The position numbers were made by a program, and so were the translations under genes. Positions 1-7,637 of a DNA stretch of 21,997 nt are shown one piece after another. The notes under the pieces were generated by a model that saw nothing but the letters and a program-made list of their open reading frames with translations, was not told the DNA's origin and searched no databases. The stretch's first letter is position 1. Every line of letters begins with the position of its first letter. The stretch is from positions 1 through 21,997 of the forward strand of contig CAAGCE010000137.1 of the NCBI GenBank assembly GCA_900768245.1. Direction: 5' to 3'. The DNA comes from Oscillospiraceae bacterium. Lineage in GTDB: Bacteria > Bacillota > Clostridia > Oscillospirales > Ruminococcaceae.

Positions 1-105
1 AGGCGGCAGACTGTCTGCGGTCGTTTTCTTTGATTGGACGTATTCTATCCACCGTCTTTATCCATAGAACAAATGGTTATTAGTATAAATCATATGCATA
101 AAGAA

Positions 106-141
106 AAAGCTGCTTTACTTCAAATGAAATAAAGCAGCTTT
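106..141 (-). terminator. Intrinsic terminator of the ferredoxin gene
   Basis: A perfect 12-bp inverted repeat (AAAGCTGCTTTA at 106-117, TAAAGCAGCTTT at 130-141) has a 12-nt loop. On the minus strand it is followed by a T-rich run. It lies 30 nt after the ferredoxin stop codon, as expected for a rho-independent terminator. Confidence 0.8.
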
Positions 142-171
142 GTTTTGCTGTAATTAAAGAAATACTTTAAC

Positions 172-342
172 TTAAGCCTGTGCAGGAGCACCTACTGGAC
201 ATGTGTCAGCGCAAGCACCACAATCGATGCAAGCATCAGCGTTGATCTCGTACTTGCCGTCTCCTTCAGAAATTGCGCTTACCGGACATCCGTCTGCGCA
301 AGCACCACATGAAATACATTCATCAGAAATTTTGTATGCCAT
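172..342 (-). CDS. 2[4Fe-4S] ferredoxin, clostridial type
   Basis: A 56-residue protein beginning MAYKISDECISCGACADGCP and ending GAPAQA. It has the two classic CxxCxxCxxxCP cluster motifs, CISCGACADGCP (residues 9-20) and CIDCGACADTCP (38-49). This is the full length and layout of a small clostridial ferredoxin, a cytoplasmic one-electron carrier for enzymes such as pyruvate:ferredoxin oxidoreductase and hydrogenase. The ATG at 340-342 is preceded by a strong AGGAGGTG (351-358 on the plus strand as CACCTCCT) at 8 nt. The gene looks monocistronic: it has its own extended -10 promoter (415-442) and its own terminator (106-141), and is divergent from the pur operon. The family call is very secure. 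Which redox partner it serves cannot be told from the sequence. Confidence 0.95.
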   Translation of the reverse strand: MAYKISDECISCGACADGCPVSAISEGDGKYEINADACIDCGACADTCPVGAPAQA

Positions 343-414
343 TGAAAAAGCACCTCCTAAGTATTTTTAACGGAAACTGCGGTTTAAAACCTACTCTTGT
401 ATTTCCTATGTACT

Positions 415-442
415 ATTCTAACATATTTTCAGAAAAATGCAA
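415..442 (-). promoter_or_regulatory. Promoter of the ferredoxin gene
   Basis: On the minus strand TTGCAT, 16 nt, then TAGAAT, with a TGT just before the -10 (extended -10). It lies about 70 nt upstream of the ferredoxin start. Assigned by motif only. Confidence 0.6.
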
Positions 443-491
443 TATCTAAATCGCATTTTTATTTAAAATAAAAATATTTTTAAAATACTAC

Positions 492-520
492 TTGAAATTT
501 GCTTTGAAATCAAGTACAAT
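492..520 (+). promoter_or_regulatory. Promoter of the purine operon
   Basis: TTGAAA (492-497), a 17-nt spacer, and TACAAT (515-520) form a near-consensus housekeeping promoter on the plus strand. Transcription would start near 527, leaving a leader of about 270 nt before purE. I saw no guanine/xpt-type purine riboswitch core in this leader, but it does carry a small ORF and a terminator. Confidence 0.7.
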
Positions 521-600
521 AGTATATGTTATTGTTTAGCTGCGAAAAATGTTAAATTCTGTTTAGCTTGTTTTGCGATAAAGCAATGGGGGTGAATATT

Positions 601-747
601 GTGTCAGGAATGAAATTTTTCTCTGATAATATCAGATCATTTGATTATATTTTTGCGGAACGATCTTGTTACGGAATAGGTGCGGACTGTCTGACTGATG
701 CAAATTTCTCTTTTTACAGAATAGGTATATGTAAATGCAGACTGTGA
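601..747 (+). CDS. Possible 48-residue leader peptide upstream of purE
   Basis: An open frame starting GTG at 601, with GGGGGTG (588-594) as ribosome binding site 6 nt away. It reads MSGMKFFSDNIRSFDYIFAE and ends GICKCRL with TGA at 745-747. An in-frame ATG at 586 is an alternative start. The stop codon falls inside the first arm of the terminator hairpin at 739-763, so a ribosome finishing this frame would cover that arm. I recognise no domain; the peptide has four cysteines and no run of one amino acid that would suggest a classic amino-acid attenuator. It could be a regulatory leader peptide, a decayed gene fragment, or chance. The well-spaced ribosome binding site and the position of the stop favour the first. 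Confidence 0.45.
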   Translation: MSGMKFFSDNIRSFDYIFAERSCYGIGADCLTDANFSFYRIGICKCRL

Positions 748-770
748 TGTATAATCACGGTCTTTTTATT
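739..770 (+). terminator. Intrinsic terminator / candidate attenuator in the pur leader
   Basis: A 10-bp stem (739-748 with 754-763, one G-T pair, 5-nt loop) is followed by TTTTTATTTTTATT. It sits between the operon promoter and purE, 35 nt before the purE start. TGATTATA at 642-649 is perfectly complementary to TATAATCA at 750-757, which includes part of the terminator's 3' arm, so an alternative antiterminator pairing is possible. Seen by eye only; no folding energies were computed. Confidence 0.75.
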
Positions 771-798
771 TTTATTTATTTAATTTTGGAGGTAAATA

Positions 799-1299
799 AT
801 GTCTAAGAAAGTTGCGATTATTATGGGCAGCGACAGCGATTTTCCTGTTGTAAAGGATGCGGCTGTTGAACTCAAAAAACTCGACATTCCTTATGAGATC
901 CATGTTATGTCTGCACACAGAACTCCTGAAGAAGCTTCTGAGTTTGCTAAGAATGCAAAGAAGAATGGATTCGGCGTAATTATTTCTGCTGCAGGTATGG
1001 CTGCTCATCTTGGAGGTGTTCTTGCTGCACAGACTATTCTTCCTGTTATCGGTATCCCTGTCAGCGGTTCACGACTTGACGGAATGGATGCTCTCCTTGC
1101 AACAGTTCAGATGCCTAAGGGGATTCCGGTTGCAACAGTTGCAATAAACGGGGCAGGAAATGCAGGTATCCTTGCAGCTCAGATGCTCGCTTTATCTGAT
1201 GATACAATTGCTGAAAAGCTTGAAAAGATGAAGGTTGATATGCGTGAAGCTGTTATTGAAAAGGATAAGAAGCTTCAGGAAGAAGCAGCAAAAATATAA
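799..1299 (+). CDS. purE: PurE, N5-carboxyaminoimidazole ribonucleotide mutase / AIR carboxylase
   Basis: A 166-residue protein of normal PurE length. Seen: GSDSD (residues 10-14) and SAHRTP (38-43), the substrate-binding and catalytic signatures, and AAGMAAHLGG (64-73) with the conserved histidine. PurE produces CAIR in the middle of de novo purine synthesis. Class I enzymes use N5-CAIR made by PurK and class II use AIR plus CO2. No purK is present in this window, so the class is left open. The ATG is preceded by GGAGG at a good distance. It is the first structural gene of the operon, immediately after the candidate attenuator. Confidence 0.96.
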   Translation: MSKKVAIIMGSDSDFPVVKDAAVELKKLDIPYEIHVMSAHRTPEEASEFAKNAKKNGFGVIISAAGMAAHLGGVLAAQTILPVIGIPVSGSRLDGMDALLATVQMPKGIPVATVAINGAGNAGILAAQMLALSDDTIAEKLEKMKVDMREAVIEKDKKLQEEAAKI

Positions 1300-1396
1300 G
1301 TTTGCAGCTTCAGGTCTATGTCCGAACTTTTTTAGATTTAAAGAGTTATAAATATTAAGGTTATGCCTTATTTCAATTTTGAAAGGAAGTATTAAA

Positions 1397-2113
1397 ATGG
1401 AGAATTTACAGAAGACAGAGCAGCTTTATGAGGGAAAAGCAAAAAAGGTTTATGCAACATCAAATCCTGACTACGTTATTGTTGACTATAAGGATGATGC
1501 TACTGCATTTAACGGTGAAAAGAAGGGTACTATCAGAGGTAAGGGCGTAATCAATAACAAGATGTCTAACTATATGTTCAAGCTTCTTGAAAAGGAAGGC
1601 GTTCCAACTCATCTTGTTGAAGAGATCAGCGACCGTGAAACTATCGTTAAAAAGGTTGAGATCGTTCCTCTTGAAGTAATCGTAAGAAATGTTGCAGCAG
1701 GCAGCTTTTCAAAGAAGCTTGGCATCCCTGAGGGTACTCCTCTCAAGACTCCTACACTTGAATTCAGCTACAAAAATGATGACCTCGGTGATCCATTTAT
1801 TAATGATTACTATGCACTTGGTCTCGGACTTGCTACAAAGGAAGAAATTGCAGACATCACAAAGTATGCTTTTATGGTAAATGACTTTATGGTTAAGTTC
1901 TTTAAGGAACTTAATATCGACCTTATTGACTTCAAAATTGAATTTGGCAGATTCCATGGCAAAATTATTCTCGCAGACGAAATTTCACCTGATACATGCC
2001 GTTTCTGGGACAGCACAACTCATGAAAAACTTGACAAGGACCGTTTCCGCAGAGATATGGGCGGCGTTGAAGAGGCTTATCAGGAAATAATGAAGAGAAT
2101 TTTCGGAGAATAA
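1397..2113 (+). CDS. purC: PurC, SAICAR synthetase
   Basis: A 238-residue protein, the usual length for bacterial PurC. It condenses CAIR with aspartate using ATP. Seen: LYEGKAKKVY (residues 10-19), the DDATAFN stretch, EVIVRNVAAGS, and the late block GRFHGKIILADEISPDTCRF with the ligand-binding DEISPD. I chose ATG 1397 because AAAGGAAG lies 7 nt upstream; a TTG at 1379 is in frame but lies before that site. It follows purE by about 97 nt and is followed after only 3 nt by the PurF-like paralog, which indicates tight co-expression. Confidence 0.96.
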   Translation: MENLQKTEQLYEGKAKKVYATSNPDYVIVDYKDDATAFNGEKKGTIRGKGVINNKMSNYMFKLLEKEGVPTHLVEEISDRETIVKKVEIVPLEVIVRNVAAGSFSKKLGIPEGTPLKTPTLEFSYKNDDLGDPFINDYYALGLGLATKEEIADITKYAFMVNDFMVKFFKELNIDLIDFKIEFGRFHGKIILADEISPDTCRFWDSTTHEKLDKDRFRRDMGGVEEAYQEIMKRIFGE

Positions 2114-2116
2114 TCG

Positions 2117-3538
2117 ATGGGTGGTTTTTTTGGAGCAGTTTCAAAAAATGACTGCATAAGCGATGTTTTCTTCGGTACAGACTATCACTCACACCTTGGT
2201 ACAAGACGTGGCGGTATGACCGCATATTCTGATAAGCTTGGCTTTCAGAGGAGTATTCACAGCATAGAAAATTCACCGTTCAGAACAAAATTTGAAGCTG
2301 ACGTTGAATCCATGAGCGGCAATCTTTGTATAGGCTGCATAAGTGATACAGATCCGCAGCCTATACTTCTTCGCTCTAAGCTTGGTCTTTATGCTGTGTG
2401 TACTATTGGTGTTATAAACAATTCCGATCAGCTGCAGAATGAGATACTTGACAGCTGCCTTGCAAGCTTTGAAACAATGAGCAGCGGTAATGTTAATTCA
2501 AGCTCTTTGGTCGGAGCTTTGATCGCACAGAAGGATTCATTTGTTGAAGGCATCAAGTATGCTCAGGAGAAGATCGACGGCACGATCTCACTGCTCATTT
2601 TGACTAAGGACTGTATTATTGCGGCAAGAGATAAAGTCGGCAGACTTCCTATCGTAATAGGTAAACGTGATGACGGTTACTGCTTGTCCTTTGAATCGTT
2701 TGCGTTTCAGAAGCTTGGTTACGAAACATATCGTGAATTGCTGCCGGGTGAAATTGTAAAGGTCACAGCTGACAGCTGCGAGGTGCTTGCAAGCGGCAGA
2801 GATGAAATGAAGATATGTTCATTCCTTTGGACGTATTACGGCTATCCGAACTCAATTTATGAGGGCGTGACAGTTGAAACAATGCGTACAAGAAACGGTG
2901 AGATAATGGCTGAGACGGACATCAAAAACGGTAATCTTCCTGATGTTGACTATGTTTGCGGCGTACCTGATTCAGGTGTGCCTCATGCCATAGGATATGC
3001 AAACCGAAGCGGTATCCCGTTTGCAAGACCGTTTATAAAGTATACTCCGACATGGCCGAGAAGCTTTATGCCGCAAAGTCAGGCTATGCGTAACCGTGTT
3101 GCAAAAATGAAGCTTATCCCTGTCCATGAGCTTATTGAGGGCAAGAAACTTCTTTTTGTTGATGACAGTATCGTCCGTGGTACGCAGATGCGTGAAACCG
3201 TTGAATTTCTTTATGCAAACGGTGCTAAGGAAGTACATATGCGTTCGGCTTGTCCTCCCATTATGTATGGCTGTAAATATCTTAACTTCTCAAGAAGCAA
3301 TTCTGAGCTTGATCTTATCGCCCGTAAGATAATTGATGAGTTTGAAGGTGCTGAAGGTGTTAAGTATATTGAAGAATACAGCAATGCTAATACTGAAAGA
3401 GGTAAAAAACTCAGAGCAGAAATCTGTAAACGTCTTAAGCTGACATCTCTTGAATTTCAGTCACTTGAAGGAACTGTTCAGGCAATCGGTCTGCCTGGAT
3501 GCAAATTGTGCAGCTATTGCTGGAATGGAAAGGGATGA
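2117..3538 (+). CDS. PurF-like amidophosphoribosyltransferase paralog lacking the glutaminase nucleophile
   Basis: A 473-residue homologue of PurF along its whole length, directly before the true purF. The N-terminus reads MGGFFGAVS, with no cysteine at or near residue 2. The QHRGQ motif of active PurF appears as TRRGG, and the HNGN motif as INNS, so the N-terminal Ntn glutaminase site looks dead. In contrast the phosphoribosyltransferase half is kept: the PRPP motif FVDDSIVRGTQM (about residues 347-358), the flexible-loop-like RSFMPQSQAMRNRV, and PDSG. Cysteines in ICSF, CPPIMYGC and CKLCSYC match the Fe-S ligand regions of Bacillus-type PurF. The start is ATG 2117 with GGAGA at the purC end. 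It may be ammonia-dependent, structural (a partner of PurF), regulatory, or have another substrate. The homology is certain; the function is inference. Confidence 0.9.
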   Translation: MGGFFGAVSKNDCISDVFFGTDYHSHLGTRRGGMTAYSDKLGFQRSIHSIENSPFRTKFEADVESMSGNLCIGCISDTDPQPILLRSKLGLYAVCTIGVINNSDQLQNEILDSCLASFETMSSGNVNSSSLVGALIAQKDSFVEGIKYAQEKIDGTISLLILTKDCIIAARDKVGRLPIVIGKRDDGYCLSFESFAFQKLGYETYRELLPGEIVKVTADSCEVLASGRDEMKICSFLWTYYGYPNSIYEGVTVETMRTRNGEIMAETDIKNGNLPDVDYVCGVPDSGVPHAIGYANRSGIPFARPFIKYTPTWPRSFMPQSQAMRNRVAKMKLIPVHELIEGKKLLFVDDSIVRGTQMRETVEFLYANGAKEVHMRSACPPIMYGCKYLNFSRSNSELDLIARKIIDEFEGAEGVKYIEEYSNANTERGKKLRAEICKRLKLTSLEFQSLEGTVQAIGLPGCKLCSYCWNGKG

Positions 3539-3544
3539 CCTGTT

Positions 3545-4975
3545 TTGTTTGGTAGTATACACGAAGAATGTGGTGTTTTTGCTGTTTACAGCAAGGAATC
3601 TACTGATGTTGCAATGGAAGCTTACCTTGGCTTGTATGCTCTTCAGCACAGAGGTCAGGAATCCTGCGGCATCGTTGTAAATGACTGCGGTGTGTTCAGT
3701 TATCATAAGGATCTCGGACTTGTTCACGAGGTTTTTGATAAGGATACACTTGCAAAACTCGGAACGGGCAATATTGCCATAGGTCATGTAAGATACTCTA
3801 CAACAGGCAATTCAAACCGCAGCAATGCTCAGCCGCTTGTTGTGCGTCATGTCAAAGGACCTCTTGCCATTGCTCATAACGGCAACCTTGTAAATGCCCG
3901 TGAGCTGCGTGAGCAGTATGAGCTTAAAGGTGCTATTTTCCACACAACAAATGATACGGAAGTTATTTCCTATGCAATAACGGAGCAGCGTCTTGTCTGT
4001 CCGTCAATAGAAGAAGCGGTCGCTAAGGCAATGGAAAAATTGAAGGGTGCATTTTCAATTGTTGTAATGTCACCTAAAAAGCTTATAGCAGCTCGTGATC
4101 CGATAGGTTTTCGTCCGTTGAGCCTTGGCAAAATGAGTGATGGCTCATATGTCGTTGCATCGGAAACCTGTGCTTTTGATAGCATCGGTGCGGATTTTAT
4201 CCGTGATATTGAACCTGGAGAAATGATAGTTATTGACGAAAACGGAGTGCGTTCCGATAAGTCGCATTGCGGTAAAGAAAAACCGCACCTCTGTGTTTTT
4301 GAATATGTTTATTTTGCTCGTCCAGATTCGGTTATTGAGGGTGTGAGCGTACACAGAGCACGTCTTAAAGCAGGTGAATATCTCTGGAAAGAACATCCTG
4401 TTGAGGCTGATGTTGTTGTCGGAGTTCCTGATAGCGGACTTGATGCGGCATTGGGATTATCCAGAGCTTCGGGTATACCTTACGGCGTAGGCTTTATAAA
4501 AAACCGTTACGTCGGCAGAACTTTTATTCAGCCAAGTCAGGCTGAACGTACCAATTCGGTAAAAATCAAGCTTAATGTTATTAAAGATACTGTTAAGGGC
4601 AAGAGAGTTATCCTTGTTGATGACAGTATTGTAAGAGGCACGACCTCAAAACGTATAGTAAATCTTATCCGTGAGGCAGGAGCAAAAGAAATTCATATGA
4701 GAATATCATGCCCTCCTTTTAAAAATCCTTGTTTCTTCGGAACGGATATTGACAGCCGTGAAAATCTTATTGCCTGCAAAATGTCCATTGATGAGATAGC
4801 AAAGGAGATCGGTGCTGATTCTCTCGGTTATCTCAGCATTGACGCTGTCAATAATGTTGCCGAGGGGGCAGGCATGGGATTCTGTGATGCCTGCTTCTCA
4901 GGAAACTATCCTGTTGAAGTACCGAAGGAAATGCCGAAGGATAAGTTTGAATTTAAAATTGGCGGAAAGAAATAA
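3545..4975 (+). CDS. purF: PurF, glutamine amidophosphoribosyltransferase
   Basis: A 476-residue enzyme for the first committed step: PRPP plus glutamine to phosphoribosylamine. It starts MFGSIHEECGVFAV: an 8-residue propeptide would be removed to expose Cys9, the Ntn nucleophile. QHRGQES, HNGNLVN and TNDTE complete the glutaminase site. The PRPP motif ILVDDSIVRGTTS is near residues 356-368, with the flexible loop RYVGRTFIQPSQAERTNSV before it. Cysteines in CVFEYVYF, CPPFKNPC and CDAC fit the oxygen-sensitive 4Fe-4S form known from Bacillus subtilis. The start is TTG, with AAAGGG about 10 nt upstream. It lies 6 nt after the Cys-less paralog, so the two are probably made together, and the paralog may dimerise or tetramerise with it. 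Confidence 0.97.
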   Translation: MFGSIHEECGVFAVYSKESTDVAMEAYLGLYALQHRGQESCGIVVNDCGVFSYHKDLGLVHEVFDKDTLAKLGTGNIAIGHVRYSTTGNSNRSNAQPLVVRHVKGPLAIAHNGNLVNARELREQYELKGAIFHTTNDTEVISYAITEQRLVCPSIEEAVAKAMEKLKGAFSIVVMSPKKLIAARDPIGFRPLSLGKMSDGSYVVASETCAFDSIGADFIRDIEPGEMIVIDENGVRSDKSHCGKEKPHLCVFEYVYFARPDSVIEGVSVHRARLKAGEYLWKEHPVEADVVVGVPDSGLDAALGLSRASGIPYGVGFIKNRYVGRTFIQPSQAERTNSVKIKLNVIKDTVKGKRVILVDDSIVRGTTSKRIVNLIREAGAKEIHMRISCPPFKNPCFFGTDIDSRENLIACKMSIDEIAKEIGADSLGYLSIDAVNNVAEGAGMGFCDACFSGNYPVEVPKEMPKDKFEFKIGGKK

Positions 4976-5024
4976 TCACCTTATATTTCGGACTGCACCT
5001 ACTTAAGAAAGGTTTGGAAATCAA

Positions 5025-6059
5025 ATGAAAAGTTTTTCTGAAAGCTATAAAGAAGCAGGCGTTGACGTAACAGCCGGCTATAAGGCAGTAGAGCTTATGA
5101 AGGCTCACGTTGCAAAGACTATGACAAGCGGCGTACTTTCCGGTATCGGCGGCTTTGGCGGTCTTTTTGAACTTGATATGACCGGTATCACAAAGCCTGT
5201 CCTCGTATCAGGTACAGACGGCGTTGGCACAAAGCTTAAAATTGCATTTTTAATGGATAAGCATAATACAGTTGGTATCGACTGTGTAGCAATGTGCGTA
5301 AATGATATTATCTGCTGCGGTGCTAAGCCACAGTTCTTCCTTGACTATATTGCTGTTGGCAAGAACTATCCTGAAAAGGTCGCTGATATTGTTTCAGGTG
5401 TTGCCGAAGGATGTATCCAGTCCGGCTGTGCGCTTATCGGCGGTGAAACAGCTGAAATGCCGGGTTTTTATCCTGAGGATGAGTATGACCTCGCAGGTTT
5501 TTCCGTTGGTGTTGTTGACAAGGATAAGATCCTTGATCCTGACTCACAGAAGGCGGGAGATGTGATGATCGGCATTAAGTCAAGCGGTGTTCATTCCAAC
5601 GGTTTCTCACTTGTAAGAAAGGTGTTCACAGTAAATGAACAGAATCTTGCACGTCACTATGGCGACCTTGGTACAACTCTCGGTGAATGTCTCCTTACTC
5701 CTACAAAAATTTATGTAAAGGCTGTTATGAGCCTTCTTGATGCCGTAACAGTTAAGTCTATCAGCCATATCACAGGCGGCGGCTTCTATGAAAATATCCC
5801 ACGTTCTCTTCCAAAGGGTATTTCAGTAAAGATCGAGCGCAGTGCTGTTCAGGTTCTTCCGATTTTCAATGTGATTAAGGAAGTCGGCAAAATTCCTGAA
5901 AGAGATATGTTCAACACATTTAACATGGGTGTTGGTATGACAGTTGTTGTTGATAAGAACGACGTTGACAAGGCTATTGCTGCTATCAAGGCAGCAGGTG
6001 AGGACGCTTATGTTCTCGGTGAGCTTTTTGACAGCGACGAAGGCGTAATAATCGCATAA
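5025..6059 (+). CDS. purM: PurM, AIR synthetase (phosphoribosylformylglycinamidine cyclo-ligase)
   Basis: A 344-residue enzyme that closes the imidazole ring, converting FGAM to AIR with ATP. Seen: GTDGVGTKLK (from about residue 64), VDCVAMCVNDI-like VGIDCVAMCVNDI, GGETAEMPGFY, SGVHSNGFSLVRK and HITGGGFYENIPR, all hallmarks of the PurM/SelD ATP-binding fold. Length is normal for the family. AAAGG precedes the ATG. purL/purQ/purS, whose product PurM uses, are absent from the window and must lie elsewhere. Confidence 0.97.
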   Translation: MKSFSESYKEAGVDVTAGYKAVELMKAHVAKTMTSGVLSGIGGFGGLFELDMTGITKPVLVSGTDGVGTKLKIAFLMDKHNTVGIDCVAMCVNDIICCGAKPQFFLDYIAVGKNYPEKVADIVSGVAEGCIQSGCALIGGETAEMPGFYPEDEYDLAGFSVGVVDKDKILDPDSQKAGDVMIGIKSSGVHSNGFSLVRKVFTVNEQNLARHYGDLGTTLGECLLTPTKIYVKAVMSLLDAVTVKSISHITGGGFYENIPRSLPKGISVKIERSAVQVLPIFNVIKEVGKIPERDMFNTFNMGVGMTVVVDKNDVDKAIAAIKAAGEDAYVLGELFDSDEGVIIA

Positions 6060-6064
6060 TTATC

Positions 6065-6096
6065 TCGGGATCGGTGCTTTCGGGTGCTGATTCCGA
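6065..6096 (+). other. Imperfect hairpin between purM and purN
   Basis: TCGGGATCGG (6065-6074) pairs with CTGATTCCGA (6087-6096) with two G-T pairs, and a short loop. There is no run of T after it, so it does not look like an intrinsic terminator; it may be an mRNA processing or stability hairpin. By eye only. Confidence 0.4.
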
Positions 6097-6152
6097 TTTG
6101 TGTATCATATAAACCTAAAATCTTAAAAGGAGTTCATTTTCCGCTTTGGAAA

Positions 6153-6791
6153 ATGGTCAATGCTATGAAAAATATTGTTGTACTTGTTTCCGGAGGCGGA
6201 ACTAATCTCCAGGCACTTATTGATGCTGAACGCAGGGGAGATATTGCAGACGGCAAAATAACCTGTGTCATCTCATCAAAGGCAGATGCATATGCTTTGA
6301 CCCGTGCAGAAAATGCGGGAATTGCTACCCGTGTTCTTGTCCGTAAGGACTTTTCCGATACAAAGGCATACAGTGCTGCTGTTCTCAATGCACTTAATGA
6401 AGAAAATGCTGACCTTGTTGTTCTTGCAGGCTTTATGACAATTCTTGATGAAAGCGTTACAAAGGCTTATCCGTATAAGATAATAAATGTCCACCCTGCA
6501 TTGATACCGTCTTTCTGCGGCAAAGGCTATTATGGCTTAAAGGTGCATGAAGCAGCTCTTGCATACGGAGTTAAAGTCAGCGGTGCAACAGTTCATTTTG
6601 TAAATGAAGAAGCTGATGCAGGTGCAATAATTCTTCAGGGTGCAGTTGCAGTTGAAAATGATGATACTCCCGAAACGCTCCAGAGAAAAATTATGGAAAA
6701 TGTGGAATGGAAGCTGCTGCCTAAGGCTGTATCACTTTTTTGTCAGGATAAGATCGAAATTCGTGACGGAAAAGCTTATGTAATTGAGTGA
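6153..6791 (+). CDS. purN: PurN, GAR transformylase (10-formyl-THF dependent)
   Basis: A 212-residue protein, the normal PurN size. It transfers a formyl group from 10-formyltetrahydrofolate to GAR. Seen: VSGGGTNLQALID near the N-terminus (phosphate loop), INVHPALIPSF around residues 110-119 with the catalytic Asn-His pair, and EEADAGAIILQ with the catalytic Asp. The start is not certain. ATG 6153 and ATG 6165 are in frame, and neither has a good ribosome binding site at normal distance; AAAAGGAG at 6125-6132 is about 20 nt away. The product begins MVNAMKNIVVLVSG or MKNIVVLVSG; the second is closer to typical PurN. An upstream TTG extension to 6084 is unlikely. Confidence 0.94.
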   Translation: MVNAMKNIVVLVSGGGTNLQALIDAERRGDIADGKITCVISSKADAYALTRAENAGIATRVLVRKDFSDTKAYSAAVLNALNEENADLVVLAGFMTILDESVTKAYPYKIINVHPALIPSFCGKGYYGLKVHEAALAYGVKVSGATVHFVNEEADAGAIILQGAVAVENDDTPETLQRKIMENVEWKLLPKAVSLFCQDKIEIRDGKAYVIE

Positions 6792-6880
6792 TATACATAT
6801 TGAGAGGCTATATAGCTTTACATAAAAATGATATATTTACCGAATCTCTGCTTGGAGATACCCAAACACAGAAAGGAATT

Positions 6881-7609
6881 ATGATTAAAATGAAAATGCT
6901 TTCATTGGAAAACGAGCTTAAAGAAAATGCATATCCCGGAAGAGGAATCGTAATTGGCAAGTCTGCAGACGGCAAATATGCTGTAACAGCTTATTTTATT
7001 ATGGGCAGAAGTGAAAACAGCCGCAACAGAGTTTTTGTACCGACAGCTGACGGTATCCGTACAGAAGCTTTCGATCCATCAAAAATGGTTGATCCGCACC
7101 TTATCATTTATGCGCCTGTTCGTGTGCTTGGCAATAAAACTATTGTAACAAACGGTGACCAGACAGATACTATCTACGAACTTATGGATAAGCAGCAGAC
7201 ATTTGAACAGGCTCTCCGTACAAGAGAATTTGAAGATGATGCACCAAACTTCACACCGAGAATTTCAGGTATTATCCATACTGAAAACGGCGGAATGAAC
7301 TATGCAATGTCAATTTTGAAGAGTGCCAACGGAAACGGTGATTCCTGCCAACGTTATACATTTGCATACAGCAATCCGATCGCAGGTGAAGGTCACTTCA
7401 TTCACACATATATGGGCGACGGAAATCCGCTTCCAAGCTTTGAAGGTGAGCCTAAGCTTGTTGAAATGACAAATGACGATATTGATACATACACATCAAA
7501 GGTATGGAATGCACTTAATGCAGATAATAAGGTATCACTTTTTGTACGCTATATTGACCTTGAAAGCGGCAAAGCTGAAACAAGGATCGTAAATAAGAAT
7601 ACAAAGTAA
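6881..7609 (+). CDS. purO: IMP cyclohydrolase, PurO type
   Basis: A 242-residue protein resembling the archaeal-type IMP cyclohydrolase family (PurO, PF07826). Near the N-terminus it has AYPGRGIVIGKSADGK, AVTAYFIMGRSENSRNRVF and NPI-like AYSNPIAGEGHFIHTYMGDG. It would catalyse the final ring closure of FAICAR to IMP. Its place right before a transformylase that lacks its own cyclohydrolase domain fits this job exactly. I chose ATG 6881 after AAAGGA (short spacing); ATG 6890 is an alternative, and the open frame continues up to 6788 without a ribosome binding site. The family is recognised from memory of its signatures, not from a search. Confidence 0.85.
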   Translation: MIKMKMLSLENELKENAYPGRGIVIGKSADGKYAVTAYFIMGRSENSRNRVFVPTADGIRTEAFDPSKMVDPHLIIYAPVRVLGNKTIVTNGDQTDTIYELMDKQQTFEQALRTREFEDDAPNFTPRISGIIHTENGGMNYAMSILKSANGNGDSCQRYTFAYSNPIAGEGHFIHTYMGDGNPLPSFEGEPKLVEMTNDDIDTYTSKVWNALNADNKVSLFVRYIDLESGKAETRIVNKNTK

Positions 7610-7637
7610 TTTTCAAACATTCGGGGAGGATTTAAAA

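Noticed and set aside
1..31. Possible terminator at the left edge (GCAGA-CTG-TCTGC then GGTCGTTTTCTTT)
   Set aside because: The stem is only 5 bp and the upstream part is outside the window, so I cannot tell if it ends a gene.
527..798. Purine (guanine-type) riboswitch in the pur leader
   Set aside because: I found none of the conserved core or the three-stem layout; the terminator is better explained together with the leader ORF.
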